The notes beneath the pieces were generated by a model. It was not told where the DNA came from. It saw only the letters and a program-made list of their open reading frames with translations, and did not search any database. A program made the position numbers and the translations under genes. A DNA stretch of 41,068 bases from Methylobacter sp. BlB1 (GTDB lineage Bacteria; Pseudomonadota; Gammaproteobacteria; Methylococcales; Methylomonadaceae), in NCBI RefSeq assembly GCF_015476545.1, contig NZ_JADMKV010000006.1, forward strand, positions 1 through 41,068, read 5' to 3'. Below, piece by piece: positions 6,175-15,450 of the stretch (its first letter is position 1; each line of letters starts with the position of its first letter).

Positions 6175-7836
6175 TTATTTCCTATTCTGCGTGCGCCAGA
6201 AATTGACTATTTCATCGACATTCAGATCGGTCGGGCCTTCCCGCCAGCTGGTGAAATAATCGACGTCATTGCTTTTCGGTTCCGGACTGGGCCGATAAAT
6301 CTGTACGCGCGTCGGCAACGGCGCCGCCTCGCCCAGCACCAACGCTTCGCCTCTGCCCAGCGAAGTCAGAATATCGGTTAAGTCACCTTCGGCTTCAGGG
6401 ACAAGCCCTCTGATATAAGCCTGGTCGTCCGGGTTTGTGGTGCGCAGGCAGATAAATGAACTGCATTGCGACAGCATCGTTTCCGACAGTTCAGTGGGCC
6501 GCTGGCTGACAACGCCGATCGATACCCCGTATTTACGCCCTTCTTTGGCTATGCGCTCCATCATCCTTTTAGTGCCTTCGAACGGGCCGTTCTTTTCTCT
6601 CGGAATATAGGCATGCGCTTCCTCACAGATCAGCGTGATCGGAAAATCGCGCCGGCGCGGATTCCAGTAATTGAATTCATAAGCCAGACGGCCGACCTGG
6701 GCGGAAACGGCGGGCCTGACATCGGTCGGCACGGAACTTAAATCGACGACGGTAATGTTGGCTTTCTTATCGCCAAGACCAACAAACTGCCGCAACAAAT
6801 CGGACATGCTTTCGGAGGTGTTGCGTAATTTCGGTTTCAGCAGGAAATCATAGCGGACGTCGTTGAAACGGCTTTGCATCCGGATCAGGAATTCGTCGAA
6901 CTGGCCGAACAAGGCGCCCTGCACTTTGCCGAAGTCTTTTCGCTCCTCATTGGAGGCCTTGAATTGCATATACATTTCGGCCAGCGAAAAATAAATCGGC
7001 GTATCAATCGAAACCGTCGGCAGGCCGATCCTTCTGGCTTCCTTGCGCTTGAGTTGTTGCAATACTTCGCGCAGGAAAGACATTTGCAGCGTGGCGCCCT
7101 TGTCGTCCCGGTCTATGAATAAATCGACCAGTTCGGCATAGGTCATCATCCAGTACGGCATTTCCATTTCCATGGCATCGACATAGTTGACCAATTCGTT
7201 AGGAAACGCCGATTGAATCATACCGTCATTATCTTTCCAGCAATACTCGCCGTGCAGGTCCAGCATAATGATATGGCTTTTGGGCATCGCCTTGATCGTA
7301 TTTTGAATCAGACTCGTGACGGTCCATGATTTACCAGAGCCCGACTGCCCGACGATGGCGAAATGGCGGCCGAAAAGCGCGCGCGGATCCAAGCTTAAGT
7401 GATAATCTTTATGCGAAGCCAATTGGCCGATAAAAAATTTGTACTCGCGGAATTTCGAGAAAATGGCGTTGATTTCATTCAAGCCCACGGCATAGACTTT
7501 CGCACCCGGTGTCGGGTAGTGGCGCACGCCTCGAATGAAGGTTCCGTTATCCTGAATCTCTCCAACCGGAATCAGGGAAATAAACCGATCGGACTTGCGC
7601 CTGTCGTTATTGTCGAAACGATCCTGTTCCCACATCTTGAAGACCAGCGCCAGAACACCGATATTGGCCTGCCGGATAACGACATAAGATCCGATATGAC
7701 CGGCCAGTATTTCTTCATCGCCTACTTTGATGATAGGTGAATCATTTGAATGCTCTTCGGTTATTCTGGCATCCATGCCGTCGCCGCGGACTTCGGATAA
7801 ATAGCCGATCAGAATATCGGATTGTTGCTCGGACAT
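6175..7836 (-). CDS. HerA-like ATPase (DUF87/HAS-barrel), stand-alone
   Basis: A 553-residue P-loop ATPase of the HerA/FtsK superfamily. The N-terminal 100 residues resemble the HAS-barrel domain (ILIGYLSEVRGDG, GSYVVIRQ). Walker A is GQSGSGKS (163-170), the strand HIIMLDLHGEY follows, Walker B is ITLICEEAHAY, and an arginine-finger-like region RKYGVSIGVVSQRPTELS comes after it. HerA proteins form hexamers that translocate on double-stranded DNA; in archaea they work with the nuclease NurA, and in bacteria some work with SIR2 or other effectors in defence. No nuclease or effector gene is adjacent: downstream is the small secreted protein and upstream the feo operon, 250 bp away. It is therefore called only as an ATPase with a likely role in DNA processing. 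Confidence 0.85.
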   Translation of the reverse strand: MSEQQSDILIGYLSEVRGDGMDARITEEHSNDSPIIKVGDEEILAGHIGSYVVIRQANIGVLALVFKMWEQDRFDNNDRRKSDRFISLIPVGEIQDNGTFIRGVRHYPTPGAKVYAVGLNEINAIFSKFREYKFFIGQLASHKDYHLSLDPRALFGRHFAIVGQSGSGKSWTVTSLIQNTIKAMPKSHIIMLDLHGEYCWKDNDGMIQSAFPNELVNYVDAMEMEMPYWMMTYAELVDLFIDRDDKGATLQMSFLREVLQQLKRKEARRIGLPTVSIDTPIYFSLAEMYMQFKASNEERKDFGKVQGALFGQFDEFLIRMQSRFNDVRYDFLLKPKLRNTSESMSDLLRQFVGLGDKKANITVVDLSSVPTDVRPAVSAQVGRLAYEFNYWNPRRRDFPITLICEEAHAYIPREKNGPFEGTKRMMERIAKEGRKYGVSIGVVSQRPTELSETMLSQCSSFICLRTTNPDDQAYIRGLVPEAEGDLTDILTSLGRGEALVLGEAAPLPTRVQIYRPSPEPKSNDVDYFTSWREGPTDLNVDEIVNFWRTQNRK

Positions 7837-8027
7837 TGTTACGCTCGTCTATGAAGTAAATATAACAAGCTTAGTCCAGTTTCCGAAAGGCACAAGAGAC
7901 AGGGCATCAGTCTCCCCCTATAACCGGCGTATTTCGGCGCCTATCAAAAAAGTACTTTAGAATTAGCGACCCATGGAAAGTGAAGGTCATTTGATTAATA
8001 ACCGCGAAGAACCAACCAGAATAAAAT

Positions 8028-8056
8028 CTTCGTGCTCTCTGTGTCCTTCGTGGTTT
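8028..8056. repeat. CACGAAGGACAC-type intergenic repeat
   Basis: On the minus strand AACCACGAAGGACACAGAG followed by AGCACGAAG is made of near-repeats of a CACGAAGGA unit. Similar strings occur between genes in many unrelated bacteria. It lies between feoC and the herA-like gene. One copy is seen here; that it is a dispersed repeat in this genome is inferred. Confidence 0.35.
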
Positions 8057-8087
8057 TTCTGTTTTAATCGATAAGGATGGAAATTAG

Positions 8088-8315
8088 CTATTTTTCATCA
8101 ATCCATTCATAAAGCTCTGTCAAAGCCGGATCGCATTTGCAGCAACTGGTGCCGCAGGACGATTCCAGCGACGTTTTGCGCACTCTGCCTTTGCTGACCC
8201 ATTTGCTCAACATGCCGCGAAGCGCATCGGCATCGGTGCCGAAATGATTGACCAAGTCTACCAGGGCAGCCCGGCGCTGTTGCTGTAAATAGTTTCTTAA
8301 ATCAGACAGTATCAT
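8088..8315 (-). CDS. feoC: FeoC-like winged-helix protein with a cysteine cluster
   Basis: A 75-residue protein. Residues 1-50 read as a small winged helix (ILSDLRNYLQQQRRAALVDL, then ALRGMLSKWVSKGRVRK). A cysteine group follows: Cys54, Cys58, Cys59 and Cys61 (CGTSCCKC). FeoC of Klebsiella binds an Fe-S cluster through a comparable group and protects or regulates FeoB. The spacing here is tighter than in the enterobacterial protein. It overlaps the end of feoB by 14 bp and is the last gene of the feo operon, so it is translationally coupled to feoB. Confidence 0.85.
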   Translation of the reverse strand: MILSDLRNYLQQQRRAALVDLVNHFGTDADALRGMLSKWVSKGRVRKTSLESSCGTSCCKCDPALTELYEWIDEK

Positions 8316-10641
8316 GGTAAGACTCCCGGCTAATTCGCACGTCGCTGTTTCGTCCGACCAGCCACAATCCGATCAGGACAGACGAAAAAGCCAGCATCAG
8401 TCCCGCCACCCAGGCCAGGGAATATTCCGGATGCCGACTGTAAGTCATGGCCTGGTAAAACAGAGTGGCCGTCATATAGGCCATGCCGGTAGTCCAGAGC
8501 ACGACAAACACAGTCCAGCCCAGATTAGTTTCTCTGTAAATAGCGGCAGTTGCTGCTACGCACGGCGCATACAATAAAATAAACAATAGATAGGCAAAAG
8601 CGCCTTCCTGGCCGTCAAAACTGCTTTGCATGGCGGCAAAGGTAGCGGTTTTGACTTTCTGTTCATCGGCGGCAGTATCGATATTGTCGACCGTACCGAT
8701 ATTTAACCCCAAAGGATCTAAAAGATTATCGGCTACCGCCCGCAAGTTTTCAGGCACAGTCAGACAAGCAGCGATCAAAGCCTCTTTAAGGTCAAACTCT
8801 GACTTATCAGATGCATCCTGTTCAGGCGCTCCGAGTTGACTGTACAAAGCATCCAATGTGCCAACCACGGCTTCTTTCGCCAGTATGCCGGTAAAAATGC
8901 CGACTGTTGCCGGCCAGTTTTCATTCTCAATGCCCATCGGTTTAAAAGCGGGCGTCAGGCTTCGCCCGATTTCGCTTAACACCGATTTATTACTGTTTTC
9001 CTGGCCAAAACTGCCATCCGTACCCCAGGCATTAAGAAAATTGAGCACCAGCACCATCGGCACGATAACTTTGCCGGCATTGAATAAAAAGGATTTGAGC
9101 CGATCCCAAGTGCGGATAAAAACGCCGTTCAACGTCGGCATATGATAGGTCGGCAATTCCATGATAAATGGCGCTGACTCGCCTTTAAACAGCGTATGAC
9201 GCATGATCAGGCCGGTCATTACAGCCACAATGATGCCCAGCAGATACAAGCCGAAAACCAGATTCTGGCCGCCGACAGGAAAGAAAGCCGCCGCAAACAA
9301 GGCGTAGACAGGCAATCTCGCGCCACAGGACATGAACGGATTCATGAGATTGGTCAGGATTCTGTCCCGCTGATTTTCCAAAGTCCGTGTAGCCATAATC
9401 GCCGGCACATTACAGCCGAAGCCGACAATCATCGGCACGAAGGATTTGCCCGGCAGCCCGATCATGCGCATGAATCGGTCCATGACAAAAGCCGCCCTGG
9501 CCATGTAGCCGGAATCTTCCAGAGCCGACAGGAACATAAACAGAAAGCCGACGATAGGAATAAAGGTGGTAACGACCTGGATGCCTCCGCCGACACCGTT
9601 GGCCAGCATGACGATCAGCCATTCGGGCCAGTTCAGCCCTGCCAGCACCAGGCTCAGGCCATCGACCAGCAAAGCGCCCGCGGCCTGATCGAAAAAGTCA
9701 ACAAAAGCGCTGCCGATATTGATCGTAAACATGAACATCGCGTACATGACCAGCAAGAAAATCGGGATGCCTAAGAATCTGTTCAGGACAATATGGTCGA
9801 TTTTATCGGTCATGTGCCGGCTGACTTCATGCAGTTTACAGACTGCACCCTGAGTCAGCTGGTTAACAAATCCGTAACGGGCATCGGCGGCAAGAATGTC
9901 GATTTCATCGCCGGTCTCGTCCTCCACTCTCCGTTGCAATTCCGAAACTGTCGGCAATAATTTGTTTCCAGCCAACCTTATAGCCAGCGTATCATCTTCG
10001 AGTAACCGAACGGCCAGCCATCGGCGGTCGCACTGGTGCCGTTCGGCTGCATCGGCCAATAAAGGCGAAAGGTCGCTTATCGCTTGTTCCAATGCAGACG
10101 AATAGGTAACTTTTACCGTCGGTATCGGCTTCGCCATGGCCGAACTGTTGATGGCGGCTTTTAAAACCTTGATGCCGCTCTTGTTTGAAGCACTTATTGG
10201 AATGACTGGGCAGCCCAGCTGTTCGGCAAGAAAATCAACATCAATTTTAATCCCGCGCTGTTTTACGACGTCCATCATGTTGAGTACCAGAATCATCGGC
10301 ACTCGCATTTCAATCAGCTGCGATGTTAGATAAAGATTTCTTTCTATACTGGATGCATCGATGATATTGATGATCAAATCTGCTTCCTTGGAAGCAACGT
10401 AATCGCGCGCGACTTTTTCATCCAAAGAAACCTGATCATCGGCGGCTTCTAAAGAGTAAGTTCCCGGTAAATCAACCAATTCAATAACTTTGTTATCGAA
10501 TGTATATTGACCGGTTTTTTTCTCGACTGTAACGCCAGGCCAATTGCCTACGTACTGCTTGGCGCCGGTCAATGCATTGAAGAGCGTGGTCTTGCCGCAA
10601 TTGGGATTGCCGACCACGCCCACCGTGAAATCGGCACTCAT
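8302..10641 (-). CDS. feoB: Ferrous iron transport protein B
   Basis: A 779-residue inner-membrane Fe(II) transporter with an N-terminal G domain: G1 GNPNCGKT (11-18), G2 GVTVE, G3 DLPG (57-60) and G4 NMMD (121-124). The helical spacer domain follows, then two Gate regions, each with a conserved Cys-containing stretch (FGCNVPAIMATRTL and YAPCVAA), and several membrane segments. The length is normal for the family. The start ATG overlaps the feoA stop (ATGA) and its end overlaps feoC, so the three genes form one translationally coupled operon. Regulation by Fur is likely, see the site upstream of feoA. Confidence 0.97.
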   Translation of the reverse strand: MSADFTVGVVGNPNCGKTTLFNALTGAKQYVGNWPGVTVEKKTGQYTFDNKVIELVDLPGTYSLEAADDQVSLDEKVARDYVASKEADLIINIIDASSIERNLYLTSQLIEMRVPMILVLNMMDVVKQRGIKIDVDFLAEQLGCPVIPISASNKSGIKVLKAAINSSAMAKPIPTVKVTYSSALEQAISDLSPLLADAAERHQCDRRWLAVRLLEDDTLAIRLAGNKLLPTVSELQRRVEDETGDEIDILAADARYGFVNQLTQGAVCKLHEVSRHMTDKIDHIVLNRFLGIPIFLLVMYAMFMFTINIGSAFVDFFDQAAGALLVDGLSLVLAGLNWPEWLIVMLANGVGGGIQVVTTFIPIVGFLFMFLSALEDSGYMARAAFVMDRFMRMIGLPGKSFVPMIVGFGCNVPAIMATRTLENQRDRILTNLMNPFMSCGARLPVYALFAAAFFPVGGQNLVFGLYLLGIIVAVMTGLIMRHTLFKGESAPFIMELPTYHMPTLNGVFIRTWDRLKSFLFNAGKVIVPMVLVLNFLNAWGTDGSFGQENSNKSVLSEIGRSLTPAFKPMGIENENWPATVGIFTGILAKEAVVGTLDALYSQLGAPEQDASDKSEFDLKEALIAACLTVPENLRAVADNLLDPLGLNIGTVDNIDTAADEQKVKTATFAAMQSSFDGQEGAFAYLLFILLYAPCVAATAAIYRETNLGWTVFVVLWTTGMAYMTATLFYQAMTYSRHPEYSLAWVAGLMLAFSSVLIGLWLVGRNSDVRISRESYHDTV

Positions 10642-10874
10642 CAGATTTTCTCAATCAACAGAATTGCGGCTTCGTCCTTGCGCAGGGTCAATGAAAACCC
10701 GCGCAGCTTAATTTCAACCGGATCGCCCATAGGCGCGAAACGGGTAATGCTAAAATCAGTGCCTGGCGTTAACCCCATGGCCAGCAATCGTTTACGATAG
10801 GCTTTGCCTGATGCATCAAAGCCTATTATTTTCCCTGAGTCTCCAACAGCAAGATTTTTTAAGCGTAACCACAT
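10641..10874 (-). CDS. feoA: Ferrous iron transport protein A
   Basis: A 77-residue SH3-like cytoplasmic protein needed for FeoB activity, probably by acting on its G domain. The sequence LAVGDSGKIIGFD, RLLAMGLTPGTDFSI and GDPVEIKLRGFSLTLRKDEA is typical of FeoA. It is the first gene of the feo operon; AAGG lies upstream of the ATG, and the next gene overlaps by four bases. A promoter with a Fur-like site is about 60-110 bases upstream. Confidence 0.95.
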   Translation of the reverse strand: MWLRLKNLAVGDSGKIIGFDASGKAYRKRLLAMGLTPGTDFSITRFAPMGDPVEIKLRGFSLTLRKDEAAILLIEKI

Positions 10875-10931
10875 AATTGAGCCTTGGGTATTAGGAGTTG
10901 TTGAAATACATAAATGGAACAGACTCTAATC

Positions 10932-10950
10932 AATAATCGTTCTCATTAAG
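10932..10950 (-). promoter_or_regulatory. Fur box upstream of feoABC
   Basis: On the minus strand CTTAATGAGAACGATTATT matches the 19-bp Fur consensus at 13 positions. It starts five bases after the -10 element, over the probable transcription start, which is a normal place for iron-dependent repression. Confidence 0.7.
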
Positions 10951-10954
10951 AATG

Positions 10955-10983
10955 ACTATATCATAATAACCTAACACACTCAA
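10955..10983 (-). promoter_or_regulatory. Sigma-70 type promoter of feoABC
   Basis: On the minus strand TTGAGT (10978-10983) and TATAGT (10955-10960) are exactly 17 bases apart. The start point would fall inside the Fur box, giving a leader of about 70 bases before feoA. Confidence 0.65.
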
Positions 10984-11343
10984 AAACTCGTGTTCCATTG
11001 CTTTGAATAAATCAATTTTTATTGATTTGCGTAGTGGTCAGATTAAAGGCGAGAGAATAAAAAGAATGGCTTGCGGCACCACAAAGACATGCCTGAATTT
11101 TAGCAACTTTTTGCTTAAATAAAAGCAAATTGAGACTTCAGCTTAATCAAGAAGCCAGCAACACTATTGGCAAAAAGACCGAGAGTGTGTATCAGCATTG
11201 AAGAAATCAAAGAAGGCGGTGAAATTGCACCGAGTATGGGGGAAATTGGAAGAAGAAAAAATCAACGCAATGAAAAAGCATCAGAAAATATGCCCTAGGG
11301 GTTCTATTACAAATTCCGGCTTGGTTCCTTGCGTTGATGGTTA
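10984..11343. other. Intergenic region between feo promoter and ihfB, no firm gene
   Basis: I see no supported gene here. A plus-strand frame from a TTG near 11167 to TAG at 11297 would give about 43 residues rich in Lys and Glu. It is not recognised, and its start is weak. The region is AT-rich and may hold the end of the ihfB transcript. Confidence 0.4.
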
Positions 11344-11649
11344 TCAATCAATTATTTTGCATCTTGCGCGCGACTCATCAACTCTGTCACGGAGCTCTTT
11401 GCCCGGCTTGAAATGCGGTACATATTTTTTTGCCAATGCCACAGAATCACCCGTTTTAGGGTTGCGACCCATGCGCGGCGGGCGTAAATGCAGGGAAAAA
11501 CTGCCAAAACCTCTAATCTCAATGCGTTCACCGGAAGATAATGCCTGATTCATTTTCTCAATGATGCATTTTACTGCCAGCTCCACATCTTTTTGTGCAA
11601 GATGAGGTTGTTGTCTAGCAAGCGCTTCTATCAATTCAGATTTTGTCAC
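11344..11649 (-). CDS. ihfB: Integration host factor subunit beta
   Basis: A 101-residue DNA-bending protein of the HU/IHF family; it pairs with IhfA and bends specific sites by nearly 180 degrees. The sequence [24 protein letters not shown] and the arm [15 protein letters not shown] (with the intercalating Pro) are those of IhfB. The C-terminal extension after [13 protein letters not shown] is slightly longer than in E. coli (94 residues). It follows rpsA at the end of the supraoperon, as in many gammaproteobacteria, after a hairpin that may reduce read-through. Confidence 0.95.
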   Translation of the reverse strand: MTKSELIEALARQQPHLAQKDVELAVKCIIEKMNQALSSGERIEIRGFGSFSLHLRPPRMGRNPKTGDSVALAKKYVPHFKPGKELRDRVDESRARCKIID

Positions 11650-11681
11650 ATTCTATCCTGTGCAAATAAATAAAATCAAAG

Positions 11682-11705
11682 GGGGTATGCATGACTGCAT
11701 ACCCC
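11682..11705 (-). terminator. Hairpin between rpsA and ihfB
   Basis: GGGGTATGCA and TGCATACCCC form a perfect 10-bp stem closed by a 4-base loop. On the minus strand CTTTGATTTTATTT follows, so it looks like an intrinsic terminator or attenuator at the end of rpsA. Partial read-through would feed ihfB. Confidence 0.7.
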
Positions 11706-11714
11706 GGATGGTTT

Positions 11715-13376
11715 TTATTTTTCCATTTGTTTAAAGATATCACCTAAAGTCGGTGTACCAGCTTGTTGCTGGGAATAATCTTTAATAGCGTGCGACTCTT
11801 CTTCCTGATCTTTGGCTTTAATGGATAAAGAAATAGTTTTGCTTTTCTTATCCACACCAATGAATTTGGCTTCAACTGCATCGCCTTCCTTCAACAGAGT
11901 GCGTGCATCTTCAACGCGGTCACGTTGAATCTCGGAAGCGCGAATGTAGCCTTCAACATGATCCGCCAGGGTAACAACAGCACCTTTAGCGTCGACTTCT
12001 TTGATTGTGCCTGTAACCAGGCTGCCTTTCTCATGAGTTGCCAGGAAGTTCTGGAACGGATCCTGCTCAAGCTGTTTGACACCCAGTGAGATACGCTCGC
12101 GCTCGGAATCAACCGCTAAAATGACAGTTTCCAGTTCGTCGCCTTTCTTGAATTCACGAACCGCTGCTTCGCCGTCGTCCGCCCAAGAAATATCGGACAT
12201 ATGAACCAGACCATCAATGCCGCCTTCCAGACCGATAAAGATGCCGAAGTCGGTAATTGATTTGATTTTACCGGTGATCTTGTCGCCTTTGTTATGAGTC
12301 GCAGCGAATTCGTCCCAAGGATTGGTTTTGCATTGTTTCATGCCCAAAGAAATACGACGGCGTTCTTCGTCGATTTCCAGTACCATGACTTCAACTTCAT
12401 CGCCCAATTGCACAATCTTGGATGGGTTAACGTTTTTGTTAGTCCAATCCATTTCAGATACGTGCACCAGACCTTCCACGCCTTCTTCGATTTCAACGAA
12501 GCAGCCGTAATCGGTCAGATTGTTCACTTTACCGAATACGCGAGTGCCGGCTGGGTAGCGACGGTTGATGTTTTGCCATGGATCTTCACCCATTTGCTTC
12601 ATGCCTAATGAAACACGGTTTTTGTCTTTGTCGTATTTCAGCACTTTAACCTGGATTTCCTGGCCGATTTCAACGCACTCGGAAGGATGACGCACACGGC
12701 GCCATGCCATGTCAGTGATGTGCAACAGACCGTCAATGCCGCCCAGATCAATGAATGCGCCGTAATCGGTCAGGTTTTTAACCACACCGGTAACGATTGC
12801 ACCTTCTTCCAGCGTTTTCAGCAATTCTTCTCTTTCCGCGCTGTATTCTTTTTCTACAACTGCACGACGTGACAGAACAACGTTGTTACGTTTCTGGTCG
12901 ATCTTGATAACTTTGAAGTCCAGATCACGGTTTTCCAGGAAAGCCGTATCTCTGATTGGGCGCACATCAACCAGTGAACCTGGCAGGAACGCACGCAACG
13001 CGCCAACAGCAACGGTGAAACCGCCGCGTACTTTACCGGTGATGCGGCCTGTAACTGTAGCATCTTTTTCAAACGCGGTTTCCAGTTCAGACCAGGCTTT
13101 GTTTTTCTTCGCTTTATCTCGGGAAAGAAGTGTAGCGCCTAAACCATCTTCAAATAAATCAAGGGCAACTTCGATCTCGTCCCCGACTTTAACTTCCAGT
13201 TCGCCGTCATTGTTCAAAAACTGCCATTTAGGAATGACACCTTCTGATTTGGAATGAGTGCTGACGATGATCATATCGTTTTCGATATCGACCACAGTAC
13301 CCATTAACATGGCGCCAGGACGCATTTCTGTCTTGGTTAGACTTTCTTCAAATAATTCCGCAAAGCTTTCGCTCAT
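11715..13376 (-). CDS. rpsA: 30S ribosomal protein S1
   Basis: A 553-residue mRNA-binding protein of the small subunit with six S1 (OB-fold) repeats. Repeats 3-6 are easy to see by their recurring pattern [53 protein letters not shown] and [13 protein letters not shown]. The start is placed at [13 protein letters not shown], which matches the family, rather than 36 bases upstream. No clear Shine-Dalgarno sequence precedes it (GGGAAAATTGAAA), which is also true of E. coli rpsA, whose leader folds and is autoregulated by S1. It lies between cmk and ihfB in the usual order. Confidence 0.97.
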   Translation of the reverse strand: MSESFAELFEESLTKTEMRPGAMLMGTVVDIENDMIIVSTHSKSEGVIPKWQFLNNDGELEVKVGDEIEVALDLFEDGLGATLLSRDKAKKNKAWSELETAFEKDATVTGRITGKVRGGFTVAVGALRAFLPGSLVDVRPIRDTAFLENRDLDFKVIKIDQKRNNVVLSRRAVVEKEYSAEREELLKTLEEGAIVTGVVKNLTDYGAFIDLGGIDGLLHITDMAWRRVRHPSECVEIGQEIQVKVLKYDKDKNRVSLGMKQMGEDPWQNINRRYPAGTRVFGKVNNLTDYGCFVEIEEGVEGLVHVSEMDWTNKNVNPSKIVQLGDEVEVMVLEIDEERRRISLGMKQCKTNPWDEFAATHNKGDKITGKIKSITDFGIFIGLEGGIDGLVHMSDISWADDGEAAVREFKKGDELETVILAVDSERERISLGVKQLEQDPFQNFLATHEKGSLVTGTIKEVDAKGAVVTLADHVEGYIRASEIQRDRVEDARTLLKEGDAVEAKFIGVDKKSKTISLSIKAKDQEEESHAIKDYSQQQAGTPTLGDIFKQMEK

Positions 13377-13474
13377 TTTCAATTTTCCCAAGCCTGATCG
13401 AGATTCGAACAAGCCTTCTCGTTGTCAAAGTTAAAAGAATACTGCATAGTCTGCATGCAGCTGTAAAAAAATCC

Positions 13475-14131
13475 TTAACGGATTAAATTCAGTACCTCTT
13501 CAATGACCTCATCAATCGTCATATTAGAGGAATCGATATAAAGCGCATCGCTAGCCATGGACAATGGAGCCGTTTTTCGCTCCGTGTCGCGGCGGTCGCG
13601 CTCTTCTATCTCATTTGTTAAGAGAGTTAGATTAGCATCAATTCCTTTTTCTATCAACTGTTTATATCGTCTTTGCGCCCTTTCGGCTGCGCTGGCCGTT
13701 AAAAATACCTTTATTTCGGCATCGGGAAAAACCACCGTCCCCATATCGCGGCCGTCAGCGACCAGCCCCGGCATCTTCTTGAAATCCTTCTGCTTCTGCA
13801 ACAGGACGTTGCGCACTTGCGGCAAGACAGCAATGATCGAAGCCGCATTACCCGTGCTTTCAAGGCCCAATTGTGAGGTAATATCCTCGCCATTGAGCTT
13901 TACCGCCAGCTCATCATTGCACTCAAACTCTAACGCCATGGATTGCGCCACTTTCACAATCTCAGGCACATCAGTCAGTTCGACCTTCTGTTTCAACACG
14001 GCTATCGCCAGTGAGCGATAGATAGAGCCGCTATCGAGATAATGCCAGCCCAGCCTTTTTGCCACAGCCCGGCTGACCGTGCCTTTGCCCGCTCCGCTAG
14101 GCCCATCGATCGCTAAAACCGGTATTGCCAT
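13475..14131 (-). CDS. cmk: Cytidylate kinase
   Basis: A 218-residue enzyme that phosphorylates CMP and dCMP with ATP. The P-loop GPSGAGKGT is at residues 10-18, with YLDSGSIYR next (the usual family form is YLDTGAMYR, so two residues differ). The CMP-binding part VADGRDMGTVVFPDA and the lid RAQRRYKQL and RDRRDTERKTAPL follow. The start MAIPVLAIDG is chosen because its ATG overlaps the aroA stop by one base (TAATG); another ATG 15 bases upstream would lie inside aroA. It is followed by rpsA. Confidence 0.96.
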   Translation of the reverse strand: MAIPVLAIDGPSGAGKGTVSRAVAKRLGWHYLDSGSIYRSLAIAVLKQKVELTDVPEIVKVAQSMALEFECNDELAVKLNGEDITSQLGLESTGNAASIIAVLPQVRNVLLQKQKDFKKMPGLVADGRDMGTVVFPDAEIKVFLTASAAERAQRRYKQLIEKGIDANLTLLTNEIEERDRRDTERKTAPLSMASDALYIDSSNMTIDEVIEEVLNLIR

Positions 14132-15450
14132 TACATCGCCTCGCAAGCCAAATCAAGCCCTAAATTCTTGGCCAGATCCTTGAATCCCGGAAAAGACGTA
14201 TTCACATTCTCGCAATCATGAACGGTAATAGGCGCGTTAGCGCGTAATCCGGCAATAGAAAATGACATCGCGATACGGTGATCGCCATGAGAAATTACTT
14301 CGCCGCCGCCTATCGGCCCACCCTGGATGATCATGCCGTCTGCCGTAGGCTGCGCATCGACGCCTAGAGATTGCAAACCATCGGCCATCACCTGAATACG
14401 GTCCGATTCCTTAACCCGGAGCTCTTCCGCGCCCGTCAGGCGCGTCTGCCCTTCCGCACAGGCGGCGGCTATAAACAGCACAGGGAACTCGTCAATGGCC
14501 AGCGGCACCAGCGCTTCCGGTATATCGATGCCTTTCAACGGGCCATAAACCACATGCAGATCGGCTACCGGCTCGCCGCCGACAATGCGCTCGTTGAGCA
14601 CTTCGATACGCGCACCCATCAGTTTTAGAATATCGATAATTCCGGTACGTGTCGGGTTGATGCCGACATGTCTCAGCAACAGGTCAGAGCCTGGCGCGAT
14701 GGAGGCGCCGACCAGGAAAAATGCCGCCGATGAAATATCGCTGGGCACATCGATTTCAGTCGCCTTTAAATACCCGTCGGAATTAATGCTGACTTTGTTT
14801 CCCTGTTGTTTTACAGGGTACGAAAAACCGGCCAGCATGCGCTCGGTATGATCGCGCGTCGGCGCAGGCTCAGTCACGCTGGTTTCGCCTTGCGCATACA
14901 TCCCGGCCAGCAGCAGGCACGATTTGACCTGGGCGCTGGCCATCGGCATGACATAATCGATGCCGGTCAATCGCCCGGCCTTGCCGGTAATGTGCAAAGG
15001 CGCCGTGCCCTTCTCTGTCGTTTTTATATCGGCGCCCATTGCCGCCAGTGGCTCGGTGACCCGCTTCATAGGCCTGCCGGATAGCGATTTGTCACCCGTC
15101 AGAACTGAGTTGAACGCCTGCCCTGCCAGCAAGCCGCTCAACAAACGCATGGATGTGCCGGAATTGCCCAGGTAAAGTTCTTTCGCGGGCGCTTTCAAGC
15201 CATGTTTGCCGACGCCGTGAATTGTCAGTTCACCGTTGACCGGCCCTTCAATCTGTACGCCCATATCGCGAAAGGCCTGCAGCGTTGCCAAAGCGTCTTC
15301 CGCTTCAAGGAAGCCTTTGACGTACGTTACGCCCTCAGCCAGCGCCCCCAGCATAATCGAGCGGTGCGAGACGGATTTATCGCCCGGCACGCGCGCCTCG
15401 CCCTGCAATTTTCCGCCCGGCTGAACTTTAAATGTTATTGTTTTCGACAT
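14131..15450 (-). CDS. aroA: 3-phosphoshikimate 1-carboxyvinyltransferase (EPSP synthase), class II type
   Basis: A 439-residue enzyme of the shikimate pathway that joins shikimate 3-phosphate and PEP. The start MSKTITFKVQPGGKL matches the family and overlaps the end of tyrA by 23 bp; an upstream in-frame ATG at 15531 is not needed. The four motifs used to define class II enzymes are present: GDKS (23-26), SAQVK (172-176), RDHTE (199-203) and NPTR (about 271). The PEP loop is LGNSGTSMR (94-102), with Gly where the strongly glyphosate-tolerant CP4 enzyme has Ala. The gene is separate from tyrA, whereas in Pseudomonas the two are fused. Confidence 0.95.
   Translation of the reverse strand: MSKTITFKVQPGGKLQGEARVPGDKSVSHRSIMLGALAEGVTYVKGFLEAEDALATLQAFRDMGVQIEGPVNGELTIHGVGKHGLKAPAKELYLGNSGTSMRLLSGLLAGQAFNSVLTGDKSLSGRPMKRVTEPLAAMGADIKTTEKGTAPLHITGKAGRLTGIDYVMPMASAQVKSCLLLAGMYAQGETSVTEPAPTRDHTERMLAGFSYPVKQQGNKVSINSDGYLKATEIDVPSDISSAAFFLVGASIAPGSDLLLRHVGINPTRTGIIDILKLMGARIEVLNERIVGGEPVADLHVVYGPLKGIDIPEALVPLAIDEFPVLFIAAACAEGQTRLTGAEELRVKESDRIQVMADGLQSLGVDAQPTADGMIIQGGPIGGGEVISHGDHRIAMSFSIAGLRANAPITVHDCENVNTSFPGFKDLAKNLGLDLACEAM

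Noticed and set aside
6175-7836. HerA-based anti-phage defence system
   Set aside because: No effector gene (SIR2, nuclease, DUF4297) is adjacent, so a defence system cannot be claimed from this window.
11198-11548. 116-residue plus-strand frame between feo and ihfB
   Set aside because: Its larger part is antisense to ihfB, and the rest has no recognisable similarity.
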